Below, one piece after another: positions 1-12,600 of a stretch of 64,000 nucleotides of DNA. The translations under genes were made by a program, and so were the position numbers. Position 1 is the stretch's first letter; each line of letters starts with the position of its first letter. This DNA is from Phaseolus vulgaris (Eukaryota; Streptophyta; Magnoliopsida; Fabales; Fabaceae), in assembly GCF_000499845.2 (NCBI RefSeq), contig NC_023751.2, forward strand, positions 33,044,309-33,108,308, written 5' to 3'. Below the pieces are notes generated by a model. The model was given only the letters and a program-made list of their open reading frames with translations. It ran no database searches and was not told where the DNA came from.

Positions 1-291
1 CCCTGTCATATGTGTGTAGAGTACTGGAATCACAAAGTTGCCCCTTCAGGCAGTGTTGTTGATAACTTCACCTACGGTTCCAGAAGCCCTTTCGGTAATA
101 CCAATACCAAAATTTTTGGTATCAATTTGATTAAGCATAGCTTCCTTGGAGACATGAAACCAATACTACAAAGGGCAACCCCTGATGAGTTAAGCACACT
201 GCATAAGTTACTGAGCTCTGATGCAAGGTGCTGTGAGTGGAAATTGACATTAATGGCACTGATGGATGAGATCCGAAAAGCTTGTCAATGA
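1..291 (+). CDS. C-terminal exon of an unidentified nuclear gene, possibly a JMJ14/18-type histone demethylase (5' partial)
   Basis: The frame is open from base 1 to a TGA at 289-291, so this is the last coding exon (or part of it) of a gene entering from the left. The visible 96 residues are hydrophilic, with Cys near the start (PCHMCVEYW) and an acidic/Leu helical tail containing TPDELSTLHKLLSSD and LMALMDEIRKACQ. A tail of the form P-E/D-E-L..L...L.. followed by a terminal D/E-E-I helix resembles what I remember of plant KDM5-group (JMJ14/JMJ18/JMJ703) C-termini. The neighbouring gamma-SNAP gene is also next to JMJ14 in Arabidopsis. No JmjC, FYRN or FYRC domain lies in the window, so the identification rests on weak motif memory plus gene order. 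The exon itself is well supported by codon usage and contrast with the AT-rich flank. Confidence 0.5.
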   Translation, partial: PCHMCVEYWNHKVAPSGSVVDNFTYGSRSPFGNTNTKIFGINLIKHSFLGDMKPILQRATPDELSTLHKLLSSDARCCEWKLTLMALMDEIRKACQ

Positions 292-915
292 AACATGAAG
301 ATCTCAATTCTTTCTGAGTCTGGATAGTTATATTTGATTTAGTCATTATAGTTAGATCCATTCTTTCAAAGAAAAGTTAAAGTGAAGAGTTTTTCTGGGT
401 GAAGCGGAGATAAATTTTTGCTACTTGCCCTTCATCAGTGACCTATACACAGATGGAAAAATCCATTGACCCATTTCAGGTCAGCCATCAGCTGTAGCTG
501 CATTTAGGTTTACATTATTTTCCTTTTCTCTAAAAGTTTCTGTATATACTTAGAAAAAAATGCTGGTGTTACAATAAATGATAGAAGGTGGGGAAAATTC
601 ATGGGGACATCTGATACTCAAATGCAATTGCTTCAGCTCAAAATTTTGAATGTATGATCTTAGTCTCAGGTAAAACGCAATGCGTACATAAATCCTTGCA
701 TCTTACTTAGAACATAAAGGGTTTTAATAAAAAAATCCCACAATTTAATGAGTGATAAATTGCCAAACGTCAAATAATCATTAATTATGTAACCATTTAA
801 AAAATTGTGACCCAATTATTGTGAGCAGGAAATATATGTGGGATAAATATGATGAAAATAGATAGAGAAAATAGTTTTAGAAAAGATAATGTTGAATATA
901 TACAATAGCAACCAA
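292..915. other. 3' untranslated region and flank of the left-edge gene
   Basis: Moderately AT-rich sequence after the TGA at 289-291. It contains ordinary plant A/T-rich poly(A)-type words, for example an AATAAA-like stretch near 570-580 and AATAAAAAAATCC near 726-738. No further open frame or structured element is visible. The transcript end cannot be fixed from sequence alone. Confidence 0.4.
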
Positions 916-919
916 ATTT

Positions 920-1110
920 TGAGACAAAAATAAAAATAACTAATCACTAAATTAAATATTATTTTATAGATTAAAACATTATTTGTATTTAAAGTGATTT
1001 CGTATTTAAATTGATTTATATTATTAATGAAAAATTATAAAATGATTTCTAAATTAGTTATTAGTTTCTAGAAGAAGACTAATTTAAAATATAAAGTAGT
1101 AAGTAACTAA
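920..1110. repeat. Left half of a palindromic AT-rich MITE (interrupted copy)
   Basis: This segment has the alternating ACTAAATTA / GATTTCTAAATTAG / AAAATTATAAAATGATTTC wording that recurs at 2500-2755, 31652-32090, 34826-35210 and 36081-36408. The matching second half (TTTAAAAACTATTTTATAATTTTTAATTAATAATAAAAA type wording) is found only at about 1655-1830, after an unrelated insertion. It is read as a non-autonomous CACTA-like palindromic element split by a later insertion. Exact ends are uncertain. Confidence 0.5.
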
Positions 1111-1114
1111 AAAT

Positions 1115-1650
1115 GTGAAAGACTATGAGACTCGGACACGCCTCTTAAATGGTGTGTCCATGTCGGATACACGTATCCGATATCGACACTCGTACGATAC
1201 TTGTAGGACATGTATTGGTGAAATATCCAATTCATAAAATATTTGTTGGACTTTAGACAATTCTAACACAATTTTAAAAAGGAGAAATACATTAATTTTT
1301 ATTAAGAAGTGGACTTTAAGCCTAACTCAACCTCATAAAATCGGCTTATGAGGTGAGGTTTGCACCCACTTATATACTATGAAATGCTCTAATCTCTAGT
1401 CGACATGGAGTCTCCAACAATTTTCTAAAAACTCAAACTTATTGCATAAAATTTTATTATGATTATAAAAATAAGGAACAAATCATAATAAACATTTTTA
1501 TGTTAAAAAGAACTGAAACATAAATCTTTATTGTGTATTTATATAATTCATAATTATATAATATATAAATTTGTGTCTCCGTGTTCTACATTGTATGCGT
1601 ATCTCTCTGTCAATGTCGTATGTGTCAGTGTCAATGCTACATATGCGGTA
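1115..1650. mobile_element. Inverted-repeat-ended insertion inside an older MITE
   Basis: The left end carries GGACACG / TGTCCATGTCGG and a perfect palindrome TCGGATACACGTATCCGA at 1163-1180. The right end carries GTGTCTCCGTGTTCTACATTG and GTATGTGTCAGTGTC, which pairs imperfectly with the left end when reverse-complemented. The inside holds a copy of the TRIM/LTR-like repeat (1301-1419). It interrupts the palindromic MITE at 920-1830. There is no coding capacity, so it is a non-autonomous DNA element or nested repeat; the family is unknown. Confidence 0.45.
1301..1419 (-). repeat. Dispersed LTR/TRIM-like repeat, copy 1
   Basis: Reading on the minus strand, the segment starts TGTTGGAGACTCCATGTCGA and ends CTTAAAGTCCACTTCTTAAT. 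It includes a TATATAAGTGGGTGCAAACC core and GCCGATTTTATGAGGTTGAG. I recognise this wording as a high-copy legume repeat shaped like a short LTR, with a TGTTGG start and an internal TATATAAG. Diverged copies lie at 12781-12893, 13011-13090 and 60305-60640. No internal domain or second LTR is evident here. Confidence 0.6.
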
Positions 1651-1654
1651 ATTA

Positions 1655-1830
1655 ATGGTAGTTAATGGTTAGATAACAATTTAAAAACTATTTTATAATT
1701 TTTAATTAATAATAAAAAGTATTTTAGATATCAATAATTTTTTTAGTTTATAAAATATCCCTAATATAGTCAAATAATAATTAATTATTTTAGTATTTAA
1801 AATTATTTTTTATTTAATAATTTTTTTATA
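1655..1830. repeat. Right half of the interrupted palindromic MITE
   Basis: This stretch continues the wording broken at about 1110, with AAAAACTATTTTATAATTTT, ATTTTAGATATCAATAATTT and an AATTAATTATTTTAGTATTT end. It complements the left half at 920-1110 and matches the second half of the sister elements. The break is the insertion at about 1115-1650. Confidence 0.45.
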
Positions 1831-2499
1831 ATGAATATTTTAGCTGAGTTCTTCAGTGATAATACAATGGGATATCATGAGAGAATCAAATGTTATTTAA
1901 GAAAAATGTATATATAATGTAAAGGGTATTCTTGAATTCACTCATTTCTTTGAATTTTGACGGAAAATTACACATTTAATTCCACTGTTAATAGATTCAT
2001 CTTTTTGAAAGCCGATAGACAGATTGAATTTCATGTCTCAACTTTTTTTCATACTTCTATTACTTGATCGTGATTATATAATTATCTACCAAAAAATAAT
2101 TAACATATATTTATTTTTTCGAATACACCTAAGGGGACGTTTTGTACCAGATTTTTTTTTCATACTGAGAAATTATGATTTGTGAGAATTAAAAGTATTG
2201 CGAACTATGATTGCTAGAAATGATTAAGTTTTATTTGATTGGTCAAAAGTATCATTTGAAATATTTATATAAATTTTCTAGAGATTAAAAAGTAATTTTG
2301 CTTTAACTAAAAACTTTAAGTTATAAACACATTTAAATGATTTAATAAGGATAACATGGTATTTTTTCAATAAAGGTTTAATGTTAACACGGAAAATTTG
2401 CCAATCAATGTGAATGTTTCCGTAAGAAATTTAACCAAAATCCTGAGAAACATTATTTTCTATAAATGTTGTTTTTTAAACAATTATAAACATATTTCC

Positions 2500-2755
2500 T
2501 CCATTAAATATAAATTAATTCTAAAAATAAAATTAATATACTAACTAAATTAGATACTATTTTAAAGATTAAAAAATTATTGTTATTTAAAATATTTTTT
2601 ATTACTAATAAATAATTCTTAAATTGATACTAACTATTAATTTAAAAACTATTTATTGATAATGAAAAATATTTTAGATACTAATAATTTTTAAAAAAAT
2701 TTAAAATAATATTTAATTTAATTAATATATAATTTTTATTTAATAATTTGTTTGC
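2500..2755. repeat. Palindromic AT-rich MITE, degenerate copy
   Basis: It contains ACTAAATTAGATACTATTTT, a Leu-like AT spacer, and then the near-mirror wording TTTTAGATACTAATAATTTT and ATTTAATTTAATTAATAT. The same modules occur in the same order in the clearer copy at 36081-36408. Terminal CTACAAGAAA motifs are not preserved, so the borders are approximate. Confidence 0.4.
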
Positions 2756-4738
2756 GGTGTGTCTTTTTTAGAAAATAATATTTTCCTTCTGTTAAAAACA
2801 TTAGCTTTTGTCGTGTTACTTTGAAAAAACTTAGATATTGACTTTGATACTATTTTTATTTTATTTTGAGCTAGAGTTGAATATTAGCAATAATGAGTGG
2901 TTTTACAACTTCTCATGCTAAAACTCATAGGTAATCCAAGTAATAATACGTTGTCATTGGATTCACTTATTTAACATCTCAAATTTTATAACTTTTCTTA
3001 GTAAATTTATAACAAGTTTATATAGTGTGTGAAATTGTTAGAACAGATAACTTTAAAGAACAATTTAAATTTTATAGATAAAAAGAAATAACTTATATTA
3101 GAAGGAAAACATATTGTGGGTTAAAAAGAGTGAGACAATCAAAAGTGTTCTTTTATTAACAATCATGCATTAAATTATAACTAAAGAGATTTTTTTTATT
3201 GAAATGAAGCAATTTTGTAATTCTATTGTATTATATTATAAGTGTAAACTTATGTTTTCAATATATACACTTGTCAAAGTAATTTTTTTAAAATATATTT
3301 ACAAGAATATAAGAAAATTTTACGTGAATATAAGTTATTGAGTAAAATACTTTAATAATATTTTGTATATAATTATATATATATATATATATATATTAAA
3401 GTTTGTTTATTTTTTGGCCAATGTCTTATAAATTAAGTGAGATAATTTTACGCAGTAATCAATAAAATAAATTTAGAACCTATTAAAATTGGAAATTTTT
3501 ATATCAATTTGGATTATTTTTTAGAATTGAGTGTTTGGTTTAGTTTATTTTTACATTACTTATTATTTCACTTAAATACTATTATATTAATTATTATTTC
3601 ACTTATAGATAAGACATGGGTACAAACAAATTTAATATCATGTCTTAAATTTGTGCACTATACTAATATATTTAACATATAAATGAACTGGAGTAAAAGT
3701 TAAATTAATAGTCTGAATGTTAGGTTATTAATTTATTTATTTTTTAAAATAAAATAAAATATTTCTGATAAAAAACGATATAGAGAAATTAATTTTAATG
3801 TTTTTATTCTGAATTTCGTGTAATACTTTAAAAGGACGGCCAGTAACTTTATATTTTATTTTACTTTATTTTCTAGTAAAAAAATTACAATGTGTTTAAA
3901 CAAATTATTAAATAATGTACACAATGTTAAAGAAAGTACACATTTAATTACTTAAAATCAAATATAAATAAAAGTATTAATCATGATATATAATATAATA
4001 TTACATAATCTAAATTCGATAAAAAAAATATATAAAAAAAAACTATAAAACTAATCCTAATAAAATCAAATTGGCTTGATTACAAAAAAAATTAATATCT
4101 TAAATCAAACCACATAATTTTTATATTTAATTTAAATATATTTTTTATTAAAAATCAAATCACATCATGAATACTGTAAGTGAAACTAAGTTGTTTACTA
4201 AAATAAAATTAAAAGTGAGTTATTACAACGTATCAAAATCGCGTCAAAAGATAATAGAAAAAAAAAATGATACTTTGACACTATATTCAAAATGTGCTGA
4301 TTTATAATTATGATTTGATGAATGTAATTTTAAAATTGTTTTATTTTAATAAAATATTTTTTTTCTAATTATAATACGATATATCAACACATCAGTACTC
4401 TAAAATAAATTAAATATAGGTAAAATTAAAAAAAAAATATTGAATTTCATACAAGAATTCATGTAAATTCATTAGAGAATTAAAAATTGAAAAAAGTAAA
4501 TGACTTAACAGAGACGTATTAGTTAAAAGTTGTTTGAATTAGGTTTGATAGAACGACGTCGTTGAGATGAAAGAGGGACCCACAAAAAAGTGCAGCGCAT
4601 GCAGAACGAAAGAATGGAATGCGTAACGTGTAATAAAAATCTAAAAAAAGGAAAGAAAAATGGTTGAAATTAGTAAGAAATGTTGGAAAGCTCACTCAAT
4701 TTCTTTCAATTTTCTTGAAATGAAGAGATTGAATAACC
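2756..4738. other. AT-rich intergenic spacer
   Basis: No gene is seen. The sequence is dominated by A/T homopolymers, with the (TA)n run at 3374-3397. The last 190 bases become less AT-rich and include a 12-base perfect palindrome AACGACGTCGTT at 4552-4563 around a GACGTC core (the TGA-bZIP/C-box type of site). They lie just past the stop of the minus-strand FLA gene, so they probably belong to its 3' flank rather than a promoter. Confidence 0.5.
3374..3397. repeat. (TA)n microsatellite
   Basis: An uninterrupted run of about eleven TA units in an AT-rich spacer. It is likely length-polymorphic. Confidence 0.9.
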
Positions 4739-5365
4739 CTAGGATAGTAGCAGTGGAACAACGAAAGAGAAGAGGGGAACCAAAACGACGACGTTGAGGC
4801 GGGAGGAGGACGCACCTGGGTTCCGGGCGGAGCCGATGGTGTGGCCGCCGGGGAGGAAGGGCGGAGGAGGCGGGAGGCCGTCGCCGAAGAGGGAGTAGTC
4901 GAGGAAGGACTGGACGCCGTGGACGGCAAGGGAGGGGGAGGAGAAGAGGTCGGGGTGGGTGAGGGGGGTGTGGTCGAGGGAGAAGTTGGCGGGGGAGTTG
5001 TCGGTGACGGAGATGGTTTTGTCGGCGAGGAGGGTAGGGAGGCGGGCGCGGCGGGGGAGGAGGAGGAGGTCGGAGAAGGGGAGGCGCTGGGGGACAACGT
5101 GGTAGGGGAGTAGGAGGGGATCGGGTGGAGGACGGTCGACGGCGGCGTCGCGTGGGACGAAGAGCGTGGCGCTGACCGGAAGGATGGTGGCGTTGGGGGA
5201 GGAGAGGATTGAGACCCAGGTGCTGAAGTCGCCGGCGCCTATCAACGCGTCGAGAATGTTGTTGACTTGTTGCCTCGGTGGAGAGGGTGGTGGTGGAACG
5301 GGTGTTGAAGTGGTGTGGTTCACCATTATGAGGATAAAGATGAAGAAGATGAGGTTTTGCATCAT
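4739..5365 (-). CDS. Fasciclin-like arabinogalactan protein (single FAS1 domain, GPI-anchor type)
   Basis: An intronless 208-residue protein predicted at the plasma membrane/cell wall surface. It begins with a hydrophobic signal peptide (about 1-20, MMQNLIFFIF onward) and a short Pro/Ser stretch (TPVPPPPSPP, 21-30). A single FAS1 domain follows at about 33-163, with an H1-type motif TLFVPRDAAV (67-76) and an H2-type YHVVPQRL (88-95). Next are a polyproline segment (165-170) and a C-terminal hydrophobic tail (about 190-208) after small residues, as expected of a GPI-anchor signal. FAS1 proteins act in cell adhesion and wall integrity. The start is the ATG at 5365 (tandem ATGATG); a longer reading upstream uses TTG and is not credible. 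The coding DNA is far more GC-rich than its surroundings, which creates long spurious frames on both strands. The AGP class is well supported; the subgroup is not. Confidence 0.82.
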   Translation of the reverse strand: MMQNLIFFIFILIMVNHTTSTPVPPPPSPPRQQVNNILDALIGAGDFSTWVSILSSPNATILPVSATLFVPRDAAVDRPPPDPLLLPYHVVPQRLPFSDLLLLPRRARLPTLLADKTISVTDNSPANFSLDHTPLTHPDLFSSPSLAVHGVQSFLDYSLFGDGLPPPPPFLPGGHTIGSARNPGASSSRLNVVVLVPLFSFVVPLLLS

Positions 5366-6603
5366 TGTGAGCAAGAGGAAGAGGAAGTGGAAGAGTGTGT
5401 TTCTTGGAAAGAAGAAAGAAGAAAGAATAAGAGTTCTCTCTTTTCCTTAGCAAAAATGGAGCACTCAAATTCTAGTTCTATATGCTTCTTCAATAACCCA
5501 GTTGCTGATTCAATTTTTCCCAACAACTGCTTAATACTTTTAGCAACACTTAAATGCAATTTGTTAGATAGTTTTTATTTATTTGTATCAATCTTACTAA
5601 TTTTGTGTTAAAATCAAATTTAAGTTAAGGAAGTGAAGTTATGATTCTTATTGAAAAATACTAATAAATATTTAAGAAACTTTATCTACAAATTTTTTTC
5701 TATGTTTTTATAACTTTTATAATTATTTCAATGATCATATTGAAGTTTCTTTTTATCCTTTATTTTCAAAGGGATTGCTTAAGTTAAATTTGGTATTAGC
5801 TTAATTATTTAGTTTTTTTTAACTATTTTCCCATATTTATACCATTAATATTTGGTAACTACTTTTAGTGTCATCGAAGAATTTCACTCTTTAATAAATA
5901 AAAAATAATTTTATTTAATAAATAAGTAATTGAATAACCTTCATTTCAAAATAACTAAATGATTTTTCTTTTCAAAAATAATAACTATATATTTTTTAAT
6001 ACTGCTTACAAAATTATATAATATATATATATATATTAAATTGTATTATTTTTCTTTTCTTAATTAATTATTCATAAAAGTAATAAAATTATATATATTT
6101 TTAATATAATAAAAATATAAATAAAAGTACATGTGTTTTCGTTAATATATAACTATAAATAGAAAATAAATAGCAAAGTACTATTTTATTAGACAACATA
6201 TTTACAATGACAGTACCCATGATTGAATTTAAAATTAGCTTAATTAAACTGTCTTTTTAACTATCAAATTTTAGGTTTAGGGTTTCAACTGAATCAAAAT
6301 TAGATTCTCACGGATAAAAATATGAGATTTTAAGTTTCAATTGCATAAATTCATCTTAGTAATAAAAGTGACATTTGAGTCATGAGATGTCTAATTTGAA
6401 GGATTAACATTACACGCATAAATAAAAATACGCTTACGAAAAAAAGAAGCTCTCCTCTTATTACCTGCACTGCATTACACGCAAGAAAACAAAATATTTT
6501 ATACAAAAACCAATATATACTGATCAATTCAATTTACTCATAAAATTGAAATGGGTTCATCAACACTCCTATAAATGGACACATATAAGAACACAATCAG
6601 AGT
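5366..6603. other. Spacer between the FLA 5' end and the gamma-SNAP 3' end
   Basis: From 5366 leftward transcription gives the FLA leader, with a CATATAG TATA-like word on the minus strand near 5475-5482. The rest, 5600-6500, is AT-rich and includes a short (TA)n at about 6019-6036. The last 100 bases are probably gamma-SNAP 3' UTR. No other gene is visible. Confidence 0.5.
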
Positions 6604-9600
6604 TTAAGTCAGGTCGTCTTCATCAAGTGGGTCATCATCTTCTTCAGCAGCATTGTTGGCCTTGAATGCACTCACATCACCTGTTGGAAGTTTCCTCGCA
6701 AGCTTAATGATCTGCAGACAATGCACTCCAAAGTGTCATGAAAAGTTGAGTCCACATATATAAACCCCATCAATAAAAGTAATAGAATCAGTAGCTACTG
6801 GTTGAAGATTGCGTATGTCGCATAAAATTTGCAAGCAGTTGACAATGGCAAAATAGGATGTCAAATAAGAGGCAGGTTAAAACAAGAGGACTGGTGAAAG
6901 CACAGAAAGAAATAACAAGAGCTGAAACCATGAGAAGCTTCTTGAAAAGTAAGGTTTTCTTGTTATGAAAAAGTCCTAGGAGAACTGACAGATTGTGTAA
7001 ACAGTAAGAGAATCAATGTTGAGCTGAGTCATCGTCAAAGTAGTTTACAGATGCATTGTGCTCCATGGGTTATAGGAGGATACAGATAGAGTTAAGAAAG
7101 AAACAATGATTAGGAGGTTTAATAAATAAACTGAGGAGACTGAAGTTGTATGTCAAGAACCGAGGCAGCTTGCAACATAGCAGGACGGCCGTATTCCTCA
7201 GAATTGCTAGAGTTTACAAAAAGAAAAAGATCTGAAGCCATGCCAGGAATTCTCAGAACAGACAACAGGTATCAGATCTTTCCCCCTTACATTTACTTTA
7301 GATCTGATAATCTGGTTATGCTATAAAACAAGTCTAACGACATATTGTTACCACGAATTATACATTTTAGGGTTAAGAGATTTTAAGCAAAGTAATGTGC
7401 AGGGCAACAAGATCATCGAGTCACTATAGCAGGTAACCCTTGAAACCAACTGGAAAATAAAAAATTGGATTGGATCTGGGATCTATTTAATTTATGGATT
7501 CAATCAGAGGAAAACCTAACATCATGACAACAACCCTCAAGTTTCTACAGCTAGATTGTATTCATTATGTTTTACTTTCACTTAACTCTGGTTCCATAAG
7601 AACTTATGTACTAAATCACTTACCACATGGTCAAGATGTGAAATACCACTCGACTGAGCAATACGTTTGATTTCTTCAATATCTCCATCTGTGTAGGCAG
7701 CAAGTAGCTTGCTAGCACAACGATTCTGGTCACTTTTGAGAAAAGCATCAACCCTAGAGTACCAAAAACATTTATGCCCATTTATTCATCGATTTAATCA
7801 AATTCAATATAGCTGAGGATAAAACAAAAAAGTCTCCATTTTTTAAAAGCAGAAACTTTACCATGCAATTTATGCTAGGAACAAGAGAAAATTAGAGTTA
7901 GAAATCAAAAGAAGAAAAGCCAATAACAGGTACACCAACAAAAACAATGATGACAAATTCAATGCAACAATGATCCATATCACACACACACACTGTTCGA
8001 GTTTGCAGCTACTTAGCAGAATTACAAGGAGTCAGAAACTTACTGAGAACAGTCGTTATAGCACTTCTCAGCTTGCTTAAAGTCATGAGCATAAAGGTAG
8101 ATAACAATTGCACTGAGATATGCCTGCATTATGACAAGGTATATGAGAAAGTTTATCACAAATTAATATATGAGAAATTGTGCCTTCTACTGTCCGACAC
8201 AACTCTCTTATTTCTAGCCTTGGACCTGGCCATGTAAACATGTGGAACAAAACCAAGCACAACACGAAGAGTTTCAAGGAAATAATTTTTAGTCAACAAT
8301 ATTCGAACAAAGGATGCTTATCCATTGCCTTCAACTTGCATCCAAGTTTCCAAGTGCTAATTTATATGTTCTTAATACAATCAACAATGATGAATAACAG
8401 TGCCGGCTGCTCTAATTCTAGATATTTGAAATTCATCATGCAATGAGTTCTGGAGAACCTAAAAGATTACAACAATGCTAAGCACATTTCATGGTAGAGT
8501 ATGACTGTTGCCCAGACTTTGCAACATAAAATTTAGCCTCAGATTTTATTAGTGAAGGATTAAACTTGGAGAGATGAAGCCAAAAAGAAACACAATGCAT
8601 GCAATCTAAAGCTTCTGACAGACAGCTAATGGTCCAAAACCAATTTGGAGTTAAAAGTTTAAAATATTAGTTTACTTGAGCTTTTTTTCAGCCTTTTTTT
8701 ATTTCATTTTAAGGTTCATTTCACCCAATTTTTTTACTTAAAATCTACTTTTAAGTTCTCTAAAAATTGTTTGTTAATTTCTCTTTTAATTTAAAAGTTT
8801 CTTTTATGTTAAAAGCTATTTGGTAAAAGAATATAAAAATGTAGTTTTGTTCTAAAACCAATTATCTCATAAGTAAAAAAAGTATATTTATAAAATAAAA
8901 AATGTGTAAAATTAGTATAATTTACATAGTTTGATTTAAAGATAATAAAAATATCAATATACAAATGTTTAAAACTTATAATTTTTAAAAATGGAAAAAT
9001 CTATACGCATGACGGAATAACAATATGAACGTAGGAAGGCACTTGGATAACTAATTAAACAATATATGCATGACCAGATTGGAAGTAGGTCATCAGGAAA
9101 AATTCTGTGTAAGTTAAAAAAGGCGACCAGGGTCACCTTTATAAAAGCTCCTTTATTTTCCATGTTTCTTCTAAAAAAATAGGCAGTTTATATTTTTAAG
9201 TACTTTTATGAAAAGAGTGTGTGGCTGCCTAACTTCTTTTAAGGAGGAAAAATGCCGGGCCAAACACCCCCTTAAACTTTATTTTGTTGTCATCTTTTTC
9301 TCTCGATGATTTCTTTCGTCTTTAGCTATATCTTTCTCTTCTTTCTTTATAAATTCTGTTTATTTAAAGAAATAAAATAAAAAATTATTTTACTTGAGCT
9401 TGGTAATGATTTCTTTAACTCACTGCACAAGTGCGCCACCAGTAAGGTTCTTTGAGGATCAAATTTCTTGAAAATAACTAGAATTTTAGGGACAGAGAAA
9501 TGAGAAAACAGAGATGTGACAGAAAGGAAACACATTTAAATCATTACTCACTATGGTTTAGTAAATAAGTTGACCCTGTAGCTCTACTTAATAAAATGTC

Positions 9601-12600
9601 GACATAAAGACACAAATGCAGTTTATCTTGGGTACATACAGAAAACTAAGGAGATATGACAGAGAACATATTTAATAATAATACTATATGAAACCATAAA
9701 GGAGAATACAGTTTATCCTGGGTGCATCAAAGTAAACTAAGTACTTAAACACTCAACAGTGTCCTAATTACTTAATAGTTAATACTATATATATATTTCA
9801 TTATAGGAACACATATAATCAGAAAGGATGACATATCCTCTCAAGAAAGGAAAAAAAATACACTGAAAGAAAGAAAAAAGAACCCCCTACCCCCCAAGCA
9901 TAATAGATTCCTCAGTAATACCAAACTATCACATTAAGCTACCTCCATACATTTTTTGAAATACTGCTCTGTAAAACCAGTTTAGAGGATTATTAATTCT
10001 TTTGGTAGCAAATGCATTGCTTCAAACCTCCAACTCCAACTCCAACATTGACCAAAATTAATATCAAATTAAAGCTTAAAAGTTACCATCCCAGTGCTCC
10101 ACTTTTTCTATAGATTCAAGTTCCAAATGCCACAGGCATAATTAATGCCACTATGAACAGATATTATTAATATAGTCTTCCAAATAAATAAAACACAATA
10201 AAGCAGACACTCTTACTTAAAACACCAAAACTGCCACATCATAGTCTTCAGTACTTTTTGTCATACTTACAAAGTTCCAGCATATCTGTTCAGAAGGCCT
10301 ACCTATTACCAATTATTTTCTTTTTCAAGTCTCTGATTATAAGATATGACTTATGATACAGAAAACAAAATAAAAAACATTCCAAACCTTGCTCTGGCTA
10401 TTGGTAGCATTACACTTGTCAGCTGCCAAGCCCAATCTCAACAAGAAAGATGCTGCATCTGTATATCTGTGTATTAAGAAAGCAAACCCGATGAAATATG
10501 CAAGTCAACATACAAGAATTGAAATGTTCAGAATTTGCACTTGTGAAAATAATCGGTGTATTAACATTCTGCAAAAAACATCAATTTAGCTTCCAAAACT
10601 AGTGGTTCTTGCCTAACTGGTTGCCATATTTCTTTTTATACAAAAAGAAAAGAGAAAAGATTTCTATAAGAATCCCTCCTGGGAGGAAAAAAGGGGAAAA
10701 TCAACAAATAGAGTTTCCCAGTCCCTATCTGTAAGGAAAGCCCCTCTTAGAAGATTACAAGCCTTACATCAAGTAGAAACCAAATGACTAATCTTCTCCT
10801 AGAGAAATTACTCATTCAAAGAAATCTCCATAAAAGATGCGCGCACACATAGCCAAATGCCCCAAGCATTAGCATACATTTCATATTTCCCTAAAAAAAC
10901 TGTTTATTTACTTCTACCAAAGCTAGAAAAGGTAATCAACAAGAGCTGGTCCAAGAATCTAGAACTCACCCAAAACTCCAGAAAATTCAAAGTACCAAAC
11001 TAAGTGTTGAACAAAGACACAATTATAGAAAAGAGAAAAAGCAAGATGCAAGTGGGTAAAGAAAATAATAAGCTTAAGGTAGGAAGAAAAGTATTATGAC
11101 CTCATTTTAATGCAAGATAACCATTCAACTCTTTGATAAACTATTTTTACATCCCAGTAGTATGTTGTTGGTGTCAGATGTGCTTGGTGTGGTTAAATAA
11201 ACTTCTAGTCTTCTTGATTTTTTGTTTTTCATGTTATTTTAGCAAATTTCTTAGATTAGATATTGATTAGTTGTTTCAGTTGGGTGTGAATTCAAAAAAT
11301 AGTGGTGGCCCTCAGTTTAGTTGAAACCAGAGTCTATACTGTGAAAAATCTTCATGTGTAATGAGTTTTATTTTTCCTCTGATAAATGTCTTCATTCTTG
11401 ACTGGTTTAGAATTCAGGCAAAATAAGTCTTCTTTCAACCAGTGATTGTTTGAATGAAGAGTTTGAGAAGCTAAACATTGCTATTCACAGCACCCAAACT
11501 GCCAAATTGTCACTTTATCATCACATCATTGCTAGAAAGTGACTGAAAGCCTTACATACTTTGAAACTCCAATTCATCTGATTCCCAGACCCCAACTTTT
11601 GGGCCTTAAATTATTTAATTAATTTACCGTTCTATTTCAATTTCATTAAAACAGCTCAATAACATGTATAGTACATCACATGCAACAAGTTGAACATTAA
11701 TAGGGATGAAATTAACAGAATGAAAATATAGACATTTCTGCAGGATATTGACATATATGTACATGATAGGAAAAAATCGATGCACAGGGCCTTGTACTTA
11801 TGGATCTTTCTAGAGTAGAGCTCCTCATTAAATGCAATACCAAACTCCATCCATGTTACATTGTGTTTTTAAGAGTCAACTATAGTATCCAACTTATGCC
11901 GTGTCAGCAATGCCAATATACAAAAGTAAAACAAATTTATGGAAAAACAGTGGAAGATAAGTTTACTTCATCATATTCTAAGTACCATCAAAATGTAATG
12001 CCTCAACTTTTAAGTTCTAATTAAAAACTTACTTTTCAAGTTTTACATAAACATTAGTCGCAGCACGATATAGGTCAAAGGCCATTTGTTCTCTTCCATC
12101 ATCCTCAAGAATTGTACAAGCATCTGTATATAGCTGAATAGCTTCTTCAGGCATGCTATCTTCCAAAGCACTACAGAGGGGGGGAAGGTATTATGAAACT
12201 TATTGATTGTGGTGAAATAATATATATAGACATCATACTCATACAGTATTGTAAATATAGATGTAATATATACACTAATTATGTTTTTTACGTACAGCAT
12301 CTGCATTCTGCTGAACTGCAGTACATAATGAGATAAATATGATATGAGAGCCATCATGATGTGTTGAATTTAACAGACTTGTTTGCATGACTTCTAATAA
12401 TTTCTATTGACTAAAATAAATGTTTTGTTGTAATAGCCATCAACTGAAAAAAAAAAAGTTTGATGCCAACTCTTCCTTAGTAGAAAGGAATTTTATTAAA
12501 GAGAAAAAGGGAGGGAACACAGCTGTGATTTAAGACTAAAGGAAACAAGTTGAGAGGTTGAAAAGATCATGAAAGCAGGAATGCTTCCCAATCCTTTTCG

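Noticed and set aside
1163..1180. The palindrome TCGGATACACGTATCCGA as a transcription-factor operator
   Set aside because: It lies within the inverted end of a repeat insertion, so transposon structure explains it better.
4692..5468. Longer minus-strand frames (258 and 133 codons) and plus-strand Gly/Glu-rich frames over the FLA gene
   Set aside because: They are Pro/Arg/His-, Ser/Pro- or Gly/Glu-biased shadows of the GC-rich FLA frame. Only the 208-residue frame shows a signal peptide, FAS1 motifs and a GPI-type tail.
12043..12357. A 104-codon minus-strand frame in gamma-SNAP
   Set aside because: It runs through a gamma-SNAP exon (12033-12170) in another frame and into the intron. The spliced gamma-SNAP reading accounts for the exon fully.
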